DNA of 64,000 nt. Origin: Phragmites australis. Lineage: Eukaryota; Streptophyta; Magnoliopsida; Poales; Poaceae. Location: NCBI RefSeq assembly GCF_958298935.1, contig NC_084944.1:18321679-18385678 (forward strand), read 5' to 3'. Each line of letters starts with the position of its first letter. The stretch's first letter is position 1. Made by a program: the position numbers and the translations under genes. Shown one piece after another: positions 53,037 through 64,000 of the stretch. The notes below the pieces were generated by a model. The model was given only the letters and a program-made list of their open reading frames with translations, was not told where the DNA came from and did no database searches.

Positions 53037-54703
53037 ATCTTTTGTAGTTGTTTCTTTCTTTTGTTGTCTTGATGAATGTAAATATAGGAGTGATCCCTCA
53101 GAAATGCTTTGTATGTGCCTTGTGAATATAGTGGCAGGTTTTCTTTGGGCTCGCAACTCCAGTTTCCTTGAGTGCTTGATGTTCCTTCTGATGTTTTGCC
53201 TTGAAGTCCCGGGGAGTACTTAGTCGGACCATTCCCGACCTTCCCATCCACGAGAATGAAGTTGTCCCGATTGCTGTTTGTTGGCGCAGTCAACCCTCGA
53301 GCTCTCGCGAGTCCGCATCGTCTAAGTTTAAAAAACAAAGACACGAACTTCCTTGCTCGGGAGATAGATCGATCCAGCATGGAACACGCCGTGCCCGGTG
53401 AACACTTTTTCACTTCGCGACCACTCAGTTAGTAGACGGGAGACGCGTGCGGGCGGAAATGTGACCACGAGTCCTCGTGATCCGGTGGTGCCCGGGCTTA
53501 AGACGGACCGGACCGAGCACTGACAGCCCGCCCCCGAGGCCTGAGCTCCGGACTACTCGAGCAGCTCGAGCGATAGGATTACCCAGGGCACCCAAGGACT
53601 CGGTAGTGCTCGGGGTCCTTAAAAGCGGACCGAACACCACGACCACCACGAAGGGCTTCGGTCAGACATTATCGTACGCGCGGTACTCCTTTCTACGAAC
53701 CGCTCTGTCGTTCCAGGAAAAAGTAGACACGCGGTAGGGTTTTGTGCGCGAGGAGATCATCTCGCCGAACAGATTAAAGTATGAGAGCCCCCGAGGATGA
53801 CTCGGGAACATAAATTTATTGAAAGAAGACTTGTCTGAATATAACCACTCACCGGACAGCTGTCGGCCTTTCGACCAACCGATCCAGGAGGGGTGTTCTT
53901 CCGAGCTCGGGGTGCTCGGGGACTTGGTTCTTTCAGCGGAGCGCCCGAGCGCCCAGAGGCACACGAGGCTCCCGGGGTCGGGTGATCTCGACCACTCATA
54001 CCTAAGTGGTAGGACCACCCGAGGACCCTTGGGGCCGACCAGAGACCGGGGCATTAAAGCCCTCGCGGTCAAGCTGCTCTTGATTGTCGGCCTGTGACTT
54101 AAGAGAGAATATAGAATTTCTTTGTCTGGTGCGCTCTGTTAGTGCGGTACTTGTTATAGACTGCTCTCGTTTTTGACCCGAGACCTCTTGAATACCCAAA
54201 CCGGCGGACAAGAGCGGACAGAGGCATAACCCAGAGGTCCTATGGTTCGGTGGCACCCGGGTATGACAGACCAGACCGAGCACCGACAGCCCGCTCCGGG
54301 GGCCTGAGCTCCGGACTACTCGAGCAGCTCGAGCGATAGGATTATCCAGAGCGCCCCGGAACTCGGTAGTGCCCGGGAACCTGCCACGACACCGAACACC
54401 ACAGCCTACCATGCCGGACGTAAGTCAGCGGCAACTGCCCGCATGCATACCGATTGGGATTCTTTTATCGGCGGGGAAAATGAGAGAGCGAACTTTTTCT
54501 CGCACAACCGAGCACCTCACCAGACAGATTAAACATACGGAATCCAGAAAAATAATTTGACATAGCGATTGCCTATTGAAATGTTGAATGTACAATGTTT
54601 ACAAGGTTGGGCGACGGCGACTTACCCAAGGGGTGGAGCCCTCGGTCTGCTTGGGCGGGGGGAAGCCTCCGGCCTGGTTGACCTGAGCCGTGAGCGCGAT
54701 CAT
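53037..54703. other. Tat-B spacer with internal direct repeat
   Basis: Separates the convergent ends of the antisense gene and the polyprotein. No coding domain. Two copies of a segment of about 150 bp, 53461-53611 and 54231-54377, share 'gcctgagctccggactactc' and surrounding sequence. The following 200-350 bp (to 53820 and to 54585) are also related, so the spacer contains an old duplication with a period of about 770 bp. Confidence 0.65.
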
Positions 54704-55936
54704 CTACGGGTAGAACCTTCGGAGATGCTCAATGTTCCACGGGTTCGGGAGTGGCTGTCCTTCCTCTGTCACCAACCTGAAAGAACCTGCTCGCGGGACC
54801 GCGATCACGGTGAAGGGACCTTCCCACACAGAGGACAGCTTATTCATTCCTTCGCGCGACTGGACGCGTCAGAGAACTAGGTCCCCCACCTCGAGAGATC
54901 GGGCCCGGACATGGCGCAGATGATAACGCCGCAGACTCTGTTGGTACCGAGCCGCCCAGACGGCGGCGAGCCGCCGGCGCTCTTCCAGGTAGTCCACGTC
55001 GTCGCGCCTTTGCTGCTCCTGCTCACCCTCAGAATACGCATGCACCCGAGGGGAGCCCAGAGTGAGCTCGGAGGGGAGGACTGCCTCTGCGCCGTAGACG
55101 AGGAAGAATGGAGTCTCCCCGGTGGCGCAGCTTGGCGTAGTCCGATTAGCCCATAGCATGGCTGGCAGCTCGTCCACCCATCCCTTCCCGTGCTTGGCGA
55201 GCACGTTATAGGTCCGGGTTTTGAGGCCCTTCAGTATCTCCGTGTTGGCGCGCTCGACTTGCCCGTTACTCCGAGGATGAGCGACGGAGGCGAAGCAGAG
55301 CTTGATGCCGAGGTCTTCGCAATAGTCCCCGAACAGGGCACTCGTGAACTGGGTGCCGTTGTCGGTGATGATCCGGTTCGTGACGCCAAAGCGACTGGTG
55401 ATGCCACGGATAAACTGGAGCGCCGCGTTTTTGGTCGCCTTGATGACTGGGACCGCCTCCGGCCACTTGGTGAATTTGTCGATGGCGACATATAGGTATG
55501 CATAGCCCCCGATTGCTCGGGGGAATGGACCCAGAATGTCCAACCCCCAGACCCCGAAAGGCCATGACAGGGGGATGGTATGAAGAGCCTGAGCTGGCTG
55601 GTGAATCTGCTTTGCATGGAACTGGCACGCCCTGCAGCGCCGAACCAGCTCGGAAGCATCCTGGAGAGCTGTAGGCCAGTAGAAACCTTGCCGGAAGGCC
55701 TTCCCGACTAGCGTGCGGAACGATGAATGGCCATCGCACTCGCCCTTGTGGACCTCAGCGAGAAGATCGCCGCCTTCTGCCCGGGAGATGCATTTCAGGA
55801 GGACACCTCCTGCGCTACACCGGTAGAGATCCCCATCTACTATGGCATAGCGTCTGGACTGCCGAGCAAGTCTTTCGGCAGACGCCTCATCCCCGGGTAG
55901 GAACTTTTCTTTCAAGTACCCTCGGATGTCAGACAT
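54704..55936 (-). pseudogene. Tat-B integrase (C-terminal part of the polyprotein)
   Basis: In frame with RT after a TGA at 55937-55939. Zinc-binding part: EVHKGECDGHSSFRTL and CRACQFHAK. DDE core: first Asp in WGLDILGPFP, second in IITDNGTQF, Glu in ERANTEILKGL. C-terminal domain with GDLVL, a TGA at 54869-54871, then WEGPFTVIAV and the natural end LRRFYP with TAG at 54704-54706. No chromodomain, as expected for Tat. It joins the cDNA into host DNA. Confidence 0.85.
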
Positions 55937-58159
55937 TCACGAGGCATCTTGAGAACATTCGGCGAGCGCAGCGCACTCGCCAGACGGTGGTGCCCTGACG
56001 GGGCTTCCCACTGAGGGCACCGCCGGGGTCCCCTGAATTGAGTTCGAGGTTTCCCCTTCATCCTGTTCGGCAGGCAGGACGGAAGGCCGTGCGAGTCTTT
56101 CTTCAAAGACTCCAGTAGGGATGCACGCACGGGAGGAGGCCAGGCGGGAGAGCTCGTCGGCCAGAGTGTTGTCGCGGCGAGGGATGTGCCGCAACTCCAG
56201 GCCATCGAAGCGCCTCTCCAGCTTCCTAACCGCAGCCACGTACGCTGCCATTTGGGGATCCGTGCACTGGTACTCCTTGGACACCTGGTTGACGACCAGT
56301 TGGGAGTCCCCTATGACTAGGAGGCGACGAATCCCGAGCCCCACCGCAGCCCGGAGGCCGGCGATGAGACCTTCATATTCCGCCATGTTGTTGGATGCGC
56401 GGAACTGCAACTGCACGACGTACCGGAGCTCTTCACCCGTTGGGGAGGTGAGAACCACTCTGGCCCCTGCGCCTTTCAGCGAGAGGGAGCCGTCGAAGTG
56501 CATGACCCAGTACCCGGGCGCGTCGTGCCCGGGATAGGCAGAGATCTCTTCTGGGACGATGTAGGGGATGGGTGTCCATTCTACCACGAAGTCAGAGAGC
56601 GCCTGGCTTTTGATCGCCTGGCGACTGACGAAGTGCAGGTCGAATTCCGCCAGCTCCACTGCCCACTTGACAACGCGCCCGGTGCCTTCCCGGTTCCGGA
56701 GAATGGGTCCCAGTGGATACGTGGTAACCACCGAGACCTTGTGCGCCTGGAAGTAGTGGCGCAGCTTCCGGGAAGCGACGAGCACGGCATAGAGCAGCTT
56801 ATGAGCCTGGGGATATCTTGTCTTGTCTTCCCGGAGGACTTCACTGATGAAGTACACCGGTCGCTGCACCCGGCGGGCCCGGATGGCGGCTCTACCCGGG
56901 GGGCTGCTGCAGCCCCCAGGCTCGGCGGCATGGTCGGGACTGGCCGGGCACTCGGGCTCGACTCCCTGGCTGGGAGGAGCAGTGTGCTCGGGCTCGACCC
57001 CTTGTACAGGGGGAGCCGCGAGGATAGGTGAGTGCTCGGGGGCCTCTGGTAGTTGGGACCCAACACCTGGCCCTGAACACTCGGCGCGCTCTATCACCAG
57101 TACCATGCTCACGACCTGAGGAGTGGCCGAAATGTAGAGCAGTAGGGGCTCACCTTCGGAGGGAGCCACTAGCACGGGTGGCGAAGTGAGGTACTTCTTT
57201 AGATCGCGGAAGGCCTGCTCGGCCTCCGACGTCCAGTCGAAACGACCGGATTTCTTCAGAAGTTTGAAGAGGGGGAGCCCTCGTTCCCCGAACTTGGAGA
57301 TGAAGCGCCCGAGGGCTGCCATGCAGCTGGCGAGACGCTGGACCTCCTTGAGTCGAGCCGGGGGTCGCATCTGCTCGATGGCTCGGATCTTCTCTGGGTT
57401 GACCTCGATTCCTTGGCCAGAAACCAAGAAACCAAGGAGCTTGCCCGCCGGCACCCCGAAGACACACTTCTCCGGGTTGAGCTTGAGGCGGGTAGAGCGG
57501 AGACTGTTGAAAGTCTCGGCAAGGTCCTCGAGCAGGGTGGCGCGGTCTCGGGTTTTGACCACGAGATCATCGATGTAAGCTTCGACGTTGCGGCCCACCT
57601 GCGAGTCAAGGGTAATACGAATAGCGCGCTGGAAGGAGGATCCAGCGTTGCGCAGGCCAAAATGCATTGACATGTAGCAATAAGTCCCCACCGGAGTGGT
57701 AAAAACAGTTTTTTCCTCGTCCCCTACGGCCATGCGAATCTGGTGATACCCAGAGTTTGCATCTAAAAAGCATAAAAGATCGCATCCCACAGTTGCATCT
57801 ACAATTTGATCAATGCGAGGTAAGGGGAAGGGATCTTTAGGGCAAGCCTTATTCAGGTCGGTGTAGTCCACGCACATGCGGAGCTTGCCGTTGGCCTTCG
57901 GGACGATGACTGGGTTTGCCAGCCAGTCGGAGTGGAGGACTTCTCGGATAAATCCGGCGTCGAGGAGCTTGCTGACCTGCTCGCGGATAAACTCCTGGCG
58001 CTCAGGCGCCTGCCGCCGGACCTTCTGCTTCACCGGGCGGGCGTCCGGACGCACCGCCAAGTGATGCTCGATCAACCCCCTAGGGATCCTGGGCATGTCG
58101 AACGGTTGCCAGGCAAACACGTCTGTGTTAGCCCGGAGGAAGGCAACGAGCGTGCTTTC
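55937..58159 (-). pseudogene. Tat-B reverse transcriptase with dual RNase H
   Basis: Continuous frame from the stop at 58160 to 55937. [16 protein letters not shown] and YIDD at 57566-57577, intact. First RNase H (about 57250-56590) begins with [18 protein letters not shown] and carries a Pro/Ala/Glu-rich insertion of about 70 residues (56870-57085). Second RNase H (about 56520-56130): [37 protein letters not shown] and [13 protein letters not shown] supply the D-E-D-D residues. Two RNase H domains in tandem mark the Tat lineage. The enzymatic motifs look undamaged apart from the flanking stops. Confidence 0.9.
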
Positions 58160-60709
58160 CTATTTGCTGCCCAGGTCACCACCGATCCGGACGACCTGGG
58201 TAGCGCCTTCGCCCACCACGACCTCCTTCGTTGGAACAGAGGCGTCGGCGGCGAGTCGGGGTTTGACTGAAGAGGGTCCCGGGCCCCCTGTAGAGCCATC
58301 AACCTCGGCCCGCGCTGAGACCAGAGCCATGTATGACTACTCAGCGCAGAAGACGGCGCCGCCGGAGTCGGCGATCACGGAGATGGGGCCAGCGGGGCCC
58401 GGCATCTTAACCGTGAGGTATGCGTAGTGCACGGCCATCATGAACTTGGCGAGCGTCGGACGCCCGAGGATGGCGTTCTAGGGGAGAGGGAGCTCCGCGA
58501 CGTCGAAGAGGACGCACTCCGTGCGGAAGTTGTCCCAGCTCCCGAACGTCACGGGCAACTCGACCTGCCCGAGGGGCAGGGAGTGCCCGGGGGTCACTCC
58601 GCAGAAGGGGAGTGACGGCTTTAGGCGCCTGGAGGACACCTGCAGCTTCTCGAAAGCTTCCTTGGAGAGGAGGTTGAGGCTTGCACCACCATCGATCAGC
58701 ACTCTGCCGACCTTAACATTGCAGACAGTGGGGGACACTACCAGGGGTAGTCGCCCCACGGCTGCAGTACTTGCGGGGTGATCAGCCATGCTGAACGTGA
58801 TCGGAGCGTCCGACCACCTCAGGGGCCTAGCGGCCTCCTCGCTCGGGGTTGCCGAGCACACCTCGCGTCGCATGACCTTGATGCCATGGCGCGAGGAAGG
58901 CGTGTACGCGCCTCCGTCGATGAAGGCGACGGCGTGCTCGGGCTCCTGGAAACCGAGCTCGGCGTTGTCGGGGGTGACCTCAGCATCGCCTCCTCCGCGG
59001 GACTCGTCGCACTCCCTCTGGCGCTGCTCCACGAGTCCTTTGACCGTACGACACTCCGTAAGGTTGTGCCATCTGGTCTGGTGCATGGGACACCATTTGC
59101 CTGGCTCGGGCCCCACGGGAGCGGGGGCCCTCGCTGGAGCAGGAGCCCGGCCGGGGGCCGGGGCTCTTGCTGGAGCCGGTGCCCTAGCTGGTGCCGGGGC
59201 CCTTGTGGGCACGGGGGCCCGAGGAGGGGCCCTAGCAGGGGCCCTCGCGGGATGTCGGTGGGCGCCCGGCCGGCGCTCTTGCCGACGGTCGGGCTCTTGC
59301 GGTGCCCTATGGGCGGGGCCCTGGGTCGGCTCGATGGGAGCGGCCTCGCGCTTCCTTCTCTTCTTCTTTTCCCGCTTGTCGGAGCGGGAAGAACTTGGCT
59401 GGTCGGTGGCGGGGTGAGGAGCATGCCACGTCCTGGCCTCCGCAGCCTTGGCGCACTTATCGGCCAGTGCGAAGAGCTCCGCAGTGGTCTCGATCTCGTG
59501 CATACCTAGCTTTTCGAGCATCCGCTCGTCGCGGACGCCCTGCCGGAAAGCAACAATAACAGCATAGGGGGCCACTCGCGGGATAGTGTTGCGAACCTGG
59601 CTGAAACGCTGTATAAAGCACCGCAGCGTCTCCCCTTCTTTCTGTTGGACGGCGTGGAGGTCGCACTCCAAACCGAGGCGCGTAAATGTGCCCTGAAAGT
59701 TGGCCACAAACTGGTGGCAAAGGTCATCCCAGGAGCTAATAGACCATGGGGGTAAGTTCATAATCCAAGAGCGGGCAGAGCCCCTCAAGGCAACATGAAA
59801 GTAATTTGCCATCATCTTTTCGCTGCCTCCGGCCGCTTGAACGGCCGTCGTGTAGATCTGGAGGAACTCGATGGGATCGATGGACCCGTCGTACTTCTCT
59901 GGCAGCTCCGGGCGGAACTTGGAAGGCCACCGGACCCGACGGAGCTCAGCGGTGAAGGCACGGCAATCAGTGCCGTACCCCGCAACGCGAGCAGGGGTCC
60001 TCGGTGGTGAGTGGCGGCGAGCCGGGGATTCCCGACGATCGTGGGCCGGGAAAGAGGAAGCCTGGTCCTCTGCCCCGACCTCCTGCCGGGTTTCCCGCTG
60101 GCGCTCGAGAGTGACCCGGGCGTCCTCGTTGCCCCTCCGCTCGTCAAGGCGCAAGCGGAGGTCCCGGGCTTCGGACACGGCCAGGGGGACGGCACTCCAC
60201 CTGGAGGCCCCTCGACCCATGCGGACGTTGCCCGTTGAGGAGCCAGCTCTGGCGGTGCCACGCTGAGAGGTGGTGCGAGGACTCCCGGCCTGCACCTGGC
60301 GGCGAGCAGTGCCAACCAAAGCGACAACATCTTGGATCCACCGGCCTTCCGGAGTATTCGGCGTGGCCTGAACGGGCGGGTGCCTGAGGAGAGCATGCGC
60401 TGCAAGCAGCGCGCTCCCCGGTCCGGCCTCGCTGAACGCGAGCCTGCGCCGAGGCGGCACCCGACGCTGTCCAGAGGCGAACCTAGCGGTCGGGGTCCCG
60501 ACCTCCTGCTGGGGGTCGGAAAGTACATCAGCAGCGGCGACGGCGGCCCTGCTGGGCCCAGCGCCTTGATCCCCTTGGGAGGGAAAAACCGCGCACGTGG
60601 ATAGCGGCTGCTGCTGGAGCGCAGCAGCGACTACGCTCTCCCGGGCGTCGGGCAGCACTCCGTCACTGGAAGTGGAGCCGGAACGCTGGAGACGGTGCCC
60701 ACCAGCCAT
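58160..60709 (-). pseudogene. Tat-B gag-protease (start of the polyprotein)
   Basis: Start MAGGHRLQRSGSTSSDG at 60709; the whole frame to 54704 is 2002 codons without a frameshift. Gag capsid (about residues 260-430): KYDGSIDPIEFLQIY, WDDLCHQFVANFQGTF and FIQRFSQVRNTIPRVAPYAV. A run of RAPAPA-like repeats (about 59105-59260) precedes a Cys/His motif (CPMHQTRWHNLTEC, about 59050-59095). Protease: VLIDGGASLNLLSK with the catalytic Asp (about 58670-58700). TAG stops at 58478-58480 (inside the protease), 58337-58339 and 58160-58162 separate it from RT. Confidence 0.88.
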
Positions 60710-60757
60710 CTTTTCCTGTGGAAAAAAGCAAACGAACAAATCCAGGGATATTCCCCC

Positions 60758-60773
60758 CTACCTGGCGCGCCAG
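60758..60773 (-). promoter_or_regulatory. Tat-B primer-binding site region
   Basis: Directly after the 5' LTR the minus strand reads CTGGCGCGCCAGGTA. TGGCGC-type primer sites are usual in Tat elements; the exact tRNA is not assigned. Confidence 0.6.
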
Positions 60774-60774
60774 C

Positions 60775-62338
60775 TGTCGGAGGATGAACTCCTGTCGCAG
60801 GGATCCCGAGAGACCCCTTTTTAAAGATTCGGTCGGGGAGATGATCCTGAACGAGCTTGTCGGGGAAACAAATGGAAACGGAAATAAATGCAACGGCTGG
60901 TGGTGGGGGATGACCGACCTAGTGCAAAAAAGAGATAGATGCACCGGGGTTTAGACAGGTTCGGGCCGTGCGGGGGCGTAACACCCTACTCCTGTGTGTG
61001 TAATATCTTTCCTTGAAGGGAATTCTTCAAGGTTGTATCTGGTTACAAGGGTGTGTTGCCTACAGAGAGCTTGAGGCTCCCGTGTTCTAGTTCACTGTCT
61101 TCTTTTTTATCAGACTTCGCCTTCGCCTGAACTTGCGCCTCTTCTATCCTGTTCGTATCGCCTGTCTTTCTTTTCTCTATTGCCCGTGAACTTTTTTTTT
61201 CCGTGTCTTCATGTGTTCTCCATCCTTTCCTTTTATACACACGCCGACCTCGACTTATCCTGAATGGGAAAGAGGGGGTGCGAGTGCCAAGGCACCACGG
61301 AGAAAGGCGTCATCATTCCGTCTTGGCGAAGTGACAGGGGCGGTGGAAAAATGCGGCGCACATCCGACCACCTGCCACTGTGGGCGTCCTCCGGTGCCAT
61401 TGAGAGGGCCCACCGGGCAGCCAAAGAGGCGCCCGGTGCGCCCACCCTGTCTTGTTCTTCTGTCAGGGCAGGGTGGCAGGCGGAGCTCTTCGATCCTGGC
61501 AACGTTATCCCGAGGCACCGGGATGATACGGGATGGGACCCGTGCATTTAATGGACCCACGCCCCCCTGTCAAAGCATGGCAGGGTCTGACACTAGGGCG
61601 TGGGCAGCTGAGAATGTCAGGATGTCAGGCCGCGCGTGCCTATTAAATGCGGCATTGGACCTTTGACAGGCTGACACCCCGCCGAGGGGACCCTTCGGGT
61701 CGTTGGGCGATCCTGCGTGAACCTTCGGGGAACCAAGTACTCAGGGGCTGCCACGTGCAGCCCTGAGCACTCTCTCCCGAGCACTCCTGTAGGACCCTTC
61801 GGGGAACCGAGTCCTCGGGGGCTGCCACGTGCAGCCCCGAGCACTCTCTCCCGAGTACTTCGGTAAGACCTTCGGGGAACCGAGTCCTCGGGGGCTGCCA
61901 CGTGCAGCCCTGAGCACCCTCTCCCGAGCACTTTGGTAGGACCTTCGGGGAACCGAGTCCTCGGGGGCTGCCACGTGCAGCCCCGAGCACCCTCTCCCGA
62001 GCACTTTGGTAGGACCTTCGAGGAACCGAGTCCTCGGGGGCTGCCACGTGCAGCCCCGAGCACTCTCTCCCGAGCACTTGGCTGTTTGGATCATCAGGGG
62101 ACTATGGTACTCGGGGGTGAGTGGGAACCCTTCGGAGCACTTTCTTCCCGGTACTTGGACTCTGCGGGTCATCGGGGAACTGGGGTGCTCGGGAACCAGA
62201 GGCTGCGGCCCCGAGCACCTTCTCCCGGAACTTAGATTCTTCTCATCCTGCAGGGGGGACCTCGTAGGATGGTGACACGTGGTGGACGGTTGGCCTGGTC
62301 TCGGGACTCAAGGACCCCTGGTTCCCGATACACGGACA
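60775..62338 (-). repeat. Tat-B 5' LTR
   Basis: 1564 bp. Minus-strand TATA box TATAAAAGG at 61229-61237. Differs from the 3' LTR mainly by transitions and by one extra copy of the tandem unit (five against four), partly offset by a 9 bp gtcaggat-type repeat that is longer in the 3' LTR. Confidence 0.9.
61718..62066. repeat. Tandem G-box hairpin array, five units (Tat-B 5' LTR)
   Basis: Same 72-73 bp unit as 48819-49093 with one more copy. Each unit has a central CACGTG inside a GC-rich inverted repeat. On the minus strand the array lies in U3, upstream of the TATA box, where enhancers sit. A further CACGTG is at about 62276. Confidence 0.9.
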
Positions 62339-64000
62339 GCCTTGCTTTGTTTTGCTGTTCAAAACAGATAGAATTTAGAAAAGAAAAGAAAAGGAAGAAA
62401 AACCTATAGCTACCCGGGCCTAACCCCTTTCTCTCCATCCCTTTGGCCCAGTCAAGCAGCCGACCCACTTTTTCCCTCCCGCTCGCTGCTCTACCCGCAT
62501 GGGCCTGCTCCCGGCCTAGCTCAGAAACTGCACCAGCCCACCCTCCGTCTCCCTCCGCCCGAAAACGCCTCGTTGATTTACACCTCCGCCCCGGTTTTCG
62601 TCTCCGAGTCGACTTCACCGCGCCGCCGTCGAGTCCGAGTTGGAATCAACACTGCCCGAGAGTCCCGCTACGCACCGAGACCCTCTCATGCCGCCTATAT
62701 AACCCCGGCCGGCCCTCTTGGTTTTCCCCAAGCAAAACCGGCCGAGATCGAGCCCTAGTCACGTTGATCCATTGCCGCCGCCACCGCCATTAGCTCCGCC
62801 TCGGCCGAGCTCGCCGCCAAGCCGCTCCAGTGCCGTCTTGTTTCGCTTGAGTCCACCAATAGAGCCGCCTGCCCTCGCTGAAGGTCTTGCCGCCGTCGCC
62901 TTCAACTTTTGGTCACCGAAACTGCCGTCTCGACGAGATCCGAACCCCTACGCGACTTCCGCCGTCGACAACCTCCCTCCGGTGCCGCTCCGCCCTTGGT
63001 AAGCGCCAAAACGAGATCCCCGTAAGATTCTCATCATAGTCTGCTGCTCGTCGTTGCCGCCGGTGAGCCGGCGAAAGCGCCGTCGCTTTCCCCTCGGCGC
63101 CGCCACGCCCTTCCTCTCCGGCAGCCCCTTCCCCTCTCTGCCGTCCGATCTGATTTGCATGGCCCAGATTAGATCCCACCCGTACCCCTTCAGCACCCAC
63201 TCAGAAGCTGGCACATGTCGCCCTTTTAAACACAGTTATTGCCACATCAGTGCCACGTGTGCGCCAAGCCAACAGAACTACCTGCGTGTCAGTCTACATG
63301 TTAGCCCAGTCAGCCTCTGCGCAATAAATAGGATTTTCAATATAAAAAATAATTCTAAATAATCCCGATAATTGGCAATTTTGGAAATAAAACCCCTGAA
63401 CTTTTATATTTTCACATAAAGGCCCCTGTCTTTTTGCAGTTTAGTTTCTAAACTTTCCCATAATTACAAAAAGGTCCCTAATCATTCTGTTTTATTCAAA
63501 TTAAGTTCTTTTCTTTTTCAGATTAAACCCTAAACTTGTTTTTAGCGTAACTTTCTCGTCCTAACTCTTTTTTCAGCGATTCTTGCGCCATTACATTCGT
63601 TTTTCAGAGCTTTAGCTTTATAGATAGGTTTTGTCTTGTTGTTCTTTTGTGTTGTGCTCTGTTATTAGTGTGTTTTGTTTTGTGTGCTTTACCGGTAATT
63701 GTGCGATTAGACAACAACGCCCCGGATCAGTTTGAGGAACGTCAAGACCAGGAGTTAGAGTACACTGAGCAGCAGCAAGGAGAAGGCAAGTGTCCTTGAT
63801 TATCTTGAACCTATGTTTTTAAATATTTTATTTTACAAATTGCATGTAGTGTCTGTCAATATGATGGTTAGTCACCTATGTTAGGGTTCACACTAGTTTT
63901 CCCTTATCATCCCTTGGAACCTAGATGGTTTACGGTTAGGTGTCTTTTGTGGGTAGAAGTACTTAGCCATGCTTTTGGGATATTGGGAAGTGCCATAAAC
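62339..64000 (+). repeat. Tekay-B LTR, right part (runs off the window)
   Basis: It resumes at gcctt after Tat-B and continues the second copy of the duplicated segment (TATA box TATATAA at 62696-62702). It then goes on through LTR sequence with the GCAAGT motif at 63786-63791 (within a block of 18 bp identical to 4824-4841). The LTR end, PBS and interior lie beyond 64000. Open frames at 62443-63002 and 63054-63362 are in GC-rich LTR leader sequence and look non-coding. Confidence 0.7.

Larger units (their letters stand above)
47860..62338 (-). mobile_element. Tat-B: near-complete Tat-lineage Ty3/gypsy element with antisense gene
   Basis: 14,479 bp with LTRs at 47860-49358 and 60775-62338, both TGTC...GACA on the plus strand, and an exact target-site duplication gcctt (47855-47859 and 62339-62343). 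Leftward order: 5' LTR, PBS, gag-PR, RT, two RNase H domains, IN, spacer; then on the opposite strand a spliced gene; then PPT and 3' LTR. A second RNase H and an antisense gene downstream of pol are known for the Tat lineage (Grande and relatives). The LTRs are roughly 97% alike by eye, so it is the youngest element here. It is inactivated by stop codons only. Confidence 0.92.

Noticed and set aside
62443..63362. Plus-strand frames in the right-hand LTR
   Set aside because: Located downstream of the LTR TATA box in GC-rich leader sequence collinear with the left copy (47450-47828), where the frames are not kept.

Overview
This window looks like plant nuclear DNA from a grass, probably a panicoid; the species cannot be fixed from the sequence. 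The evidence is the families present: Tekay-type chromoviruses with 3 kb LTRs, Tat-lineage Ty3/gypsy elements with an antisense gene, SIRE-like Ty1/copia, Ac-like hAT, a Pack-MULE-like element and an L1-type LINE. Only one ordinary intact host gene was found, an intronless U-box/ARM E3 ligase at 35401-36732 on the minus strand. Nearly everything else is nested transposable elements.

Left block (1-24345). A decayed chromoviral LTR (about 780-2390) is followed by a LINE reverse transcriptase that is split in two (2405-2556 and 21957-24345). The split is caused by Tat-A (2558-21956, minus strand), a pol-less Tat element with gag-protease on one strand and an intron-containing antisense gene on the other. 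Tat-A is itself split by Tekay-A (3122-14866, plus strand), a chromovirus with 3 kb LTRs, an extra ORF before gag, and gag-PR-RT-RH-IN-chromodomain. Both insertions show target-site duplications (gcaat and tcaga).

Middle block (24346-37772). This holds a fold-back MITE candidate, a Ty1/copia solo LTR (26016-26856, TSD gaaac), a 903 bp element with a 9 bp TSD carrying a histone H2A fragment (27189-28091), a duplicated 346 bp unit around a truncated copia LTR, an Ac-like hAT (31060-34985, TSD gtccaaat) with a broken transposase plus a separate short gene encoding only a BED finger, the U-box gene, and a small hAT MITE just upstream of that gene.

Right block (37773-64000). A SIRE-like copia element lies on the minus strand (37773-47156). 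Its 5' LTR is cut by a second Tekay LTR (Tekay-B, 47157-47859 and 62339 to the window end), which carries an internal partial duplication. Inside that duplication sits the youngest element, Tat-B (47860-62338, TSD gcctt). Tat-B has 1.5 kb LTRs with a tandem G-box hairpin array, one continuous gag-PR-RT-RH-RH-IN frame broken only by five stop codons, and an antisense spliced gene (PF04195-like domain plus long coiled coil) broken by one stop.

All domain calls come from reading translations by eye. No database search, alignment or expression data was available, and percent identities are rough estimates.
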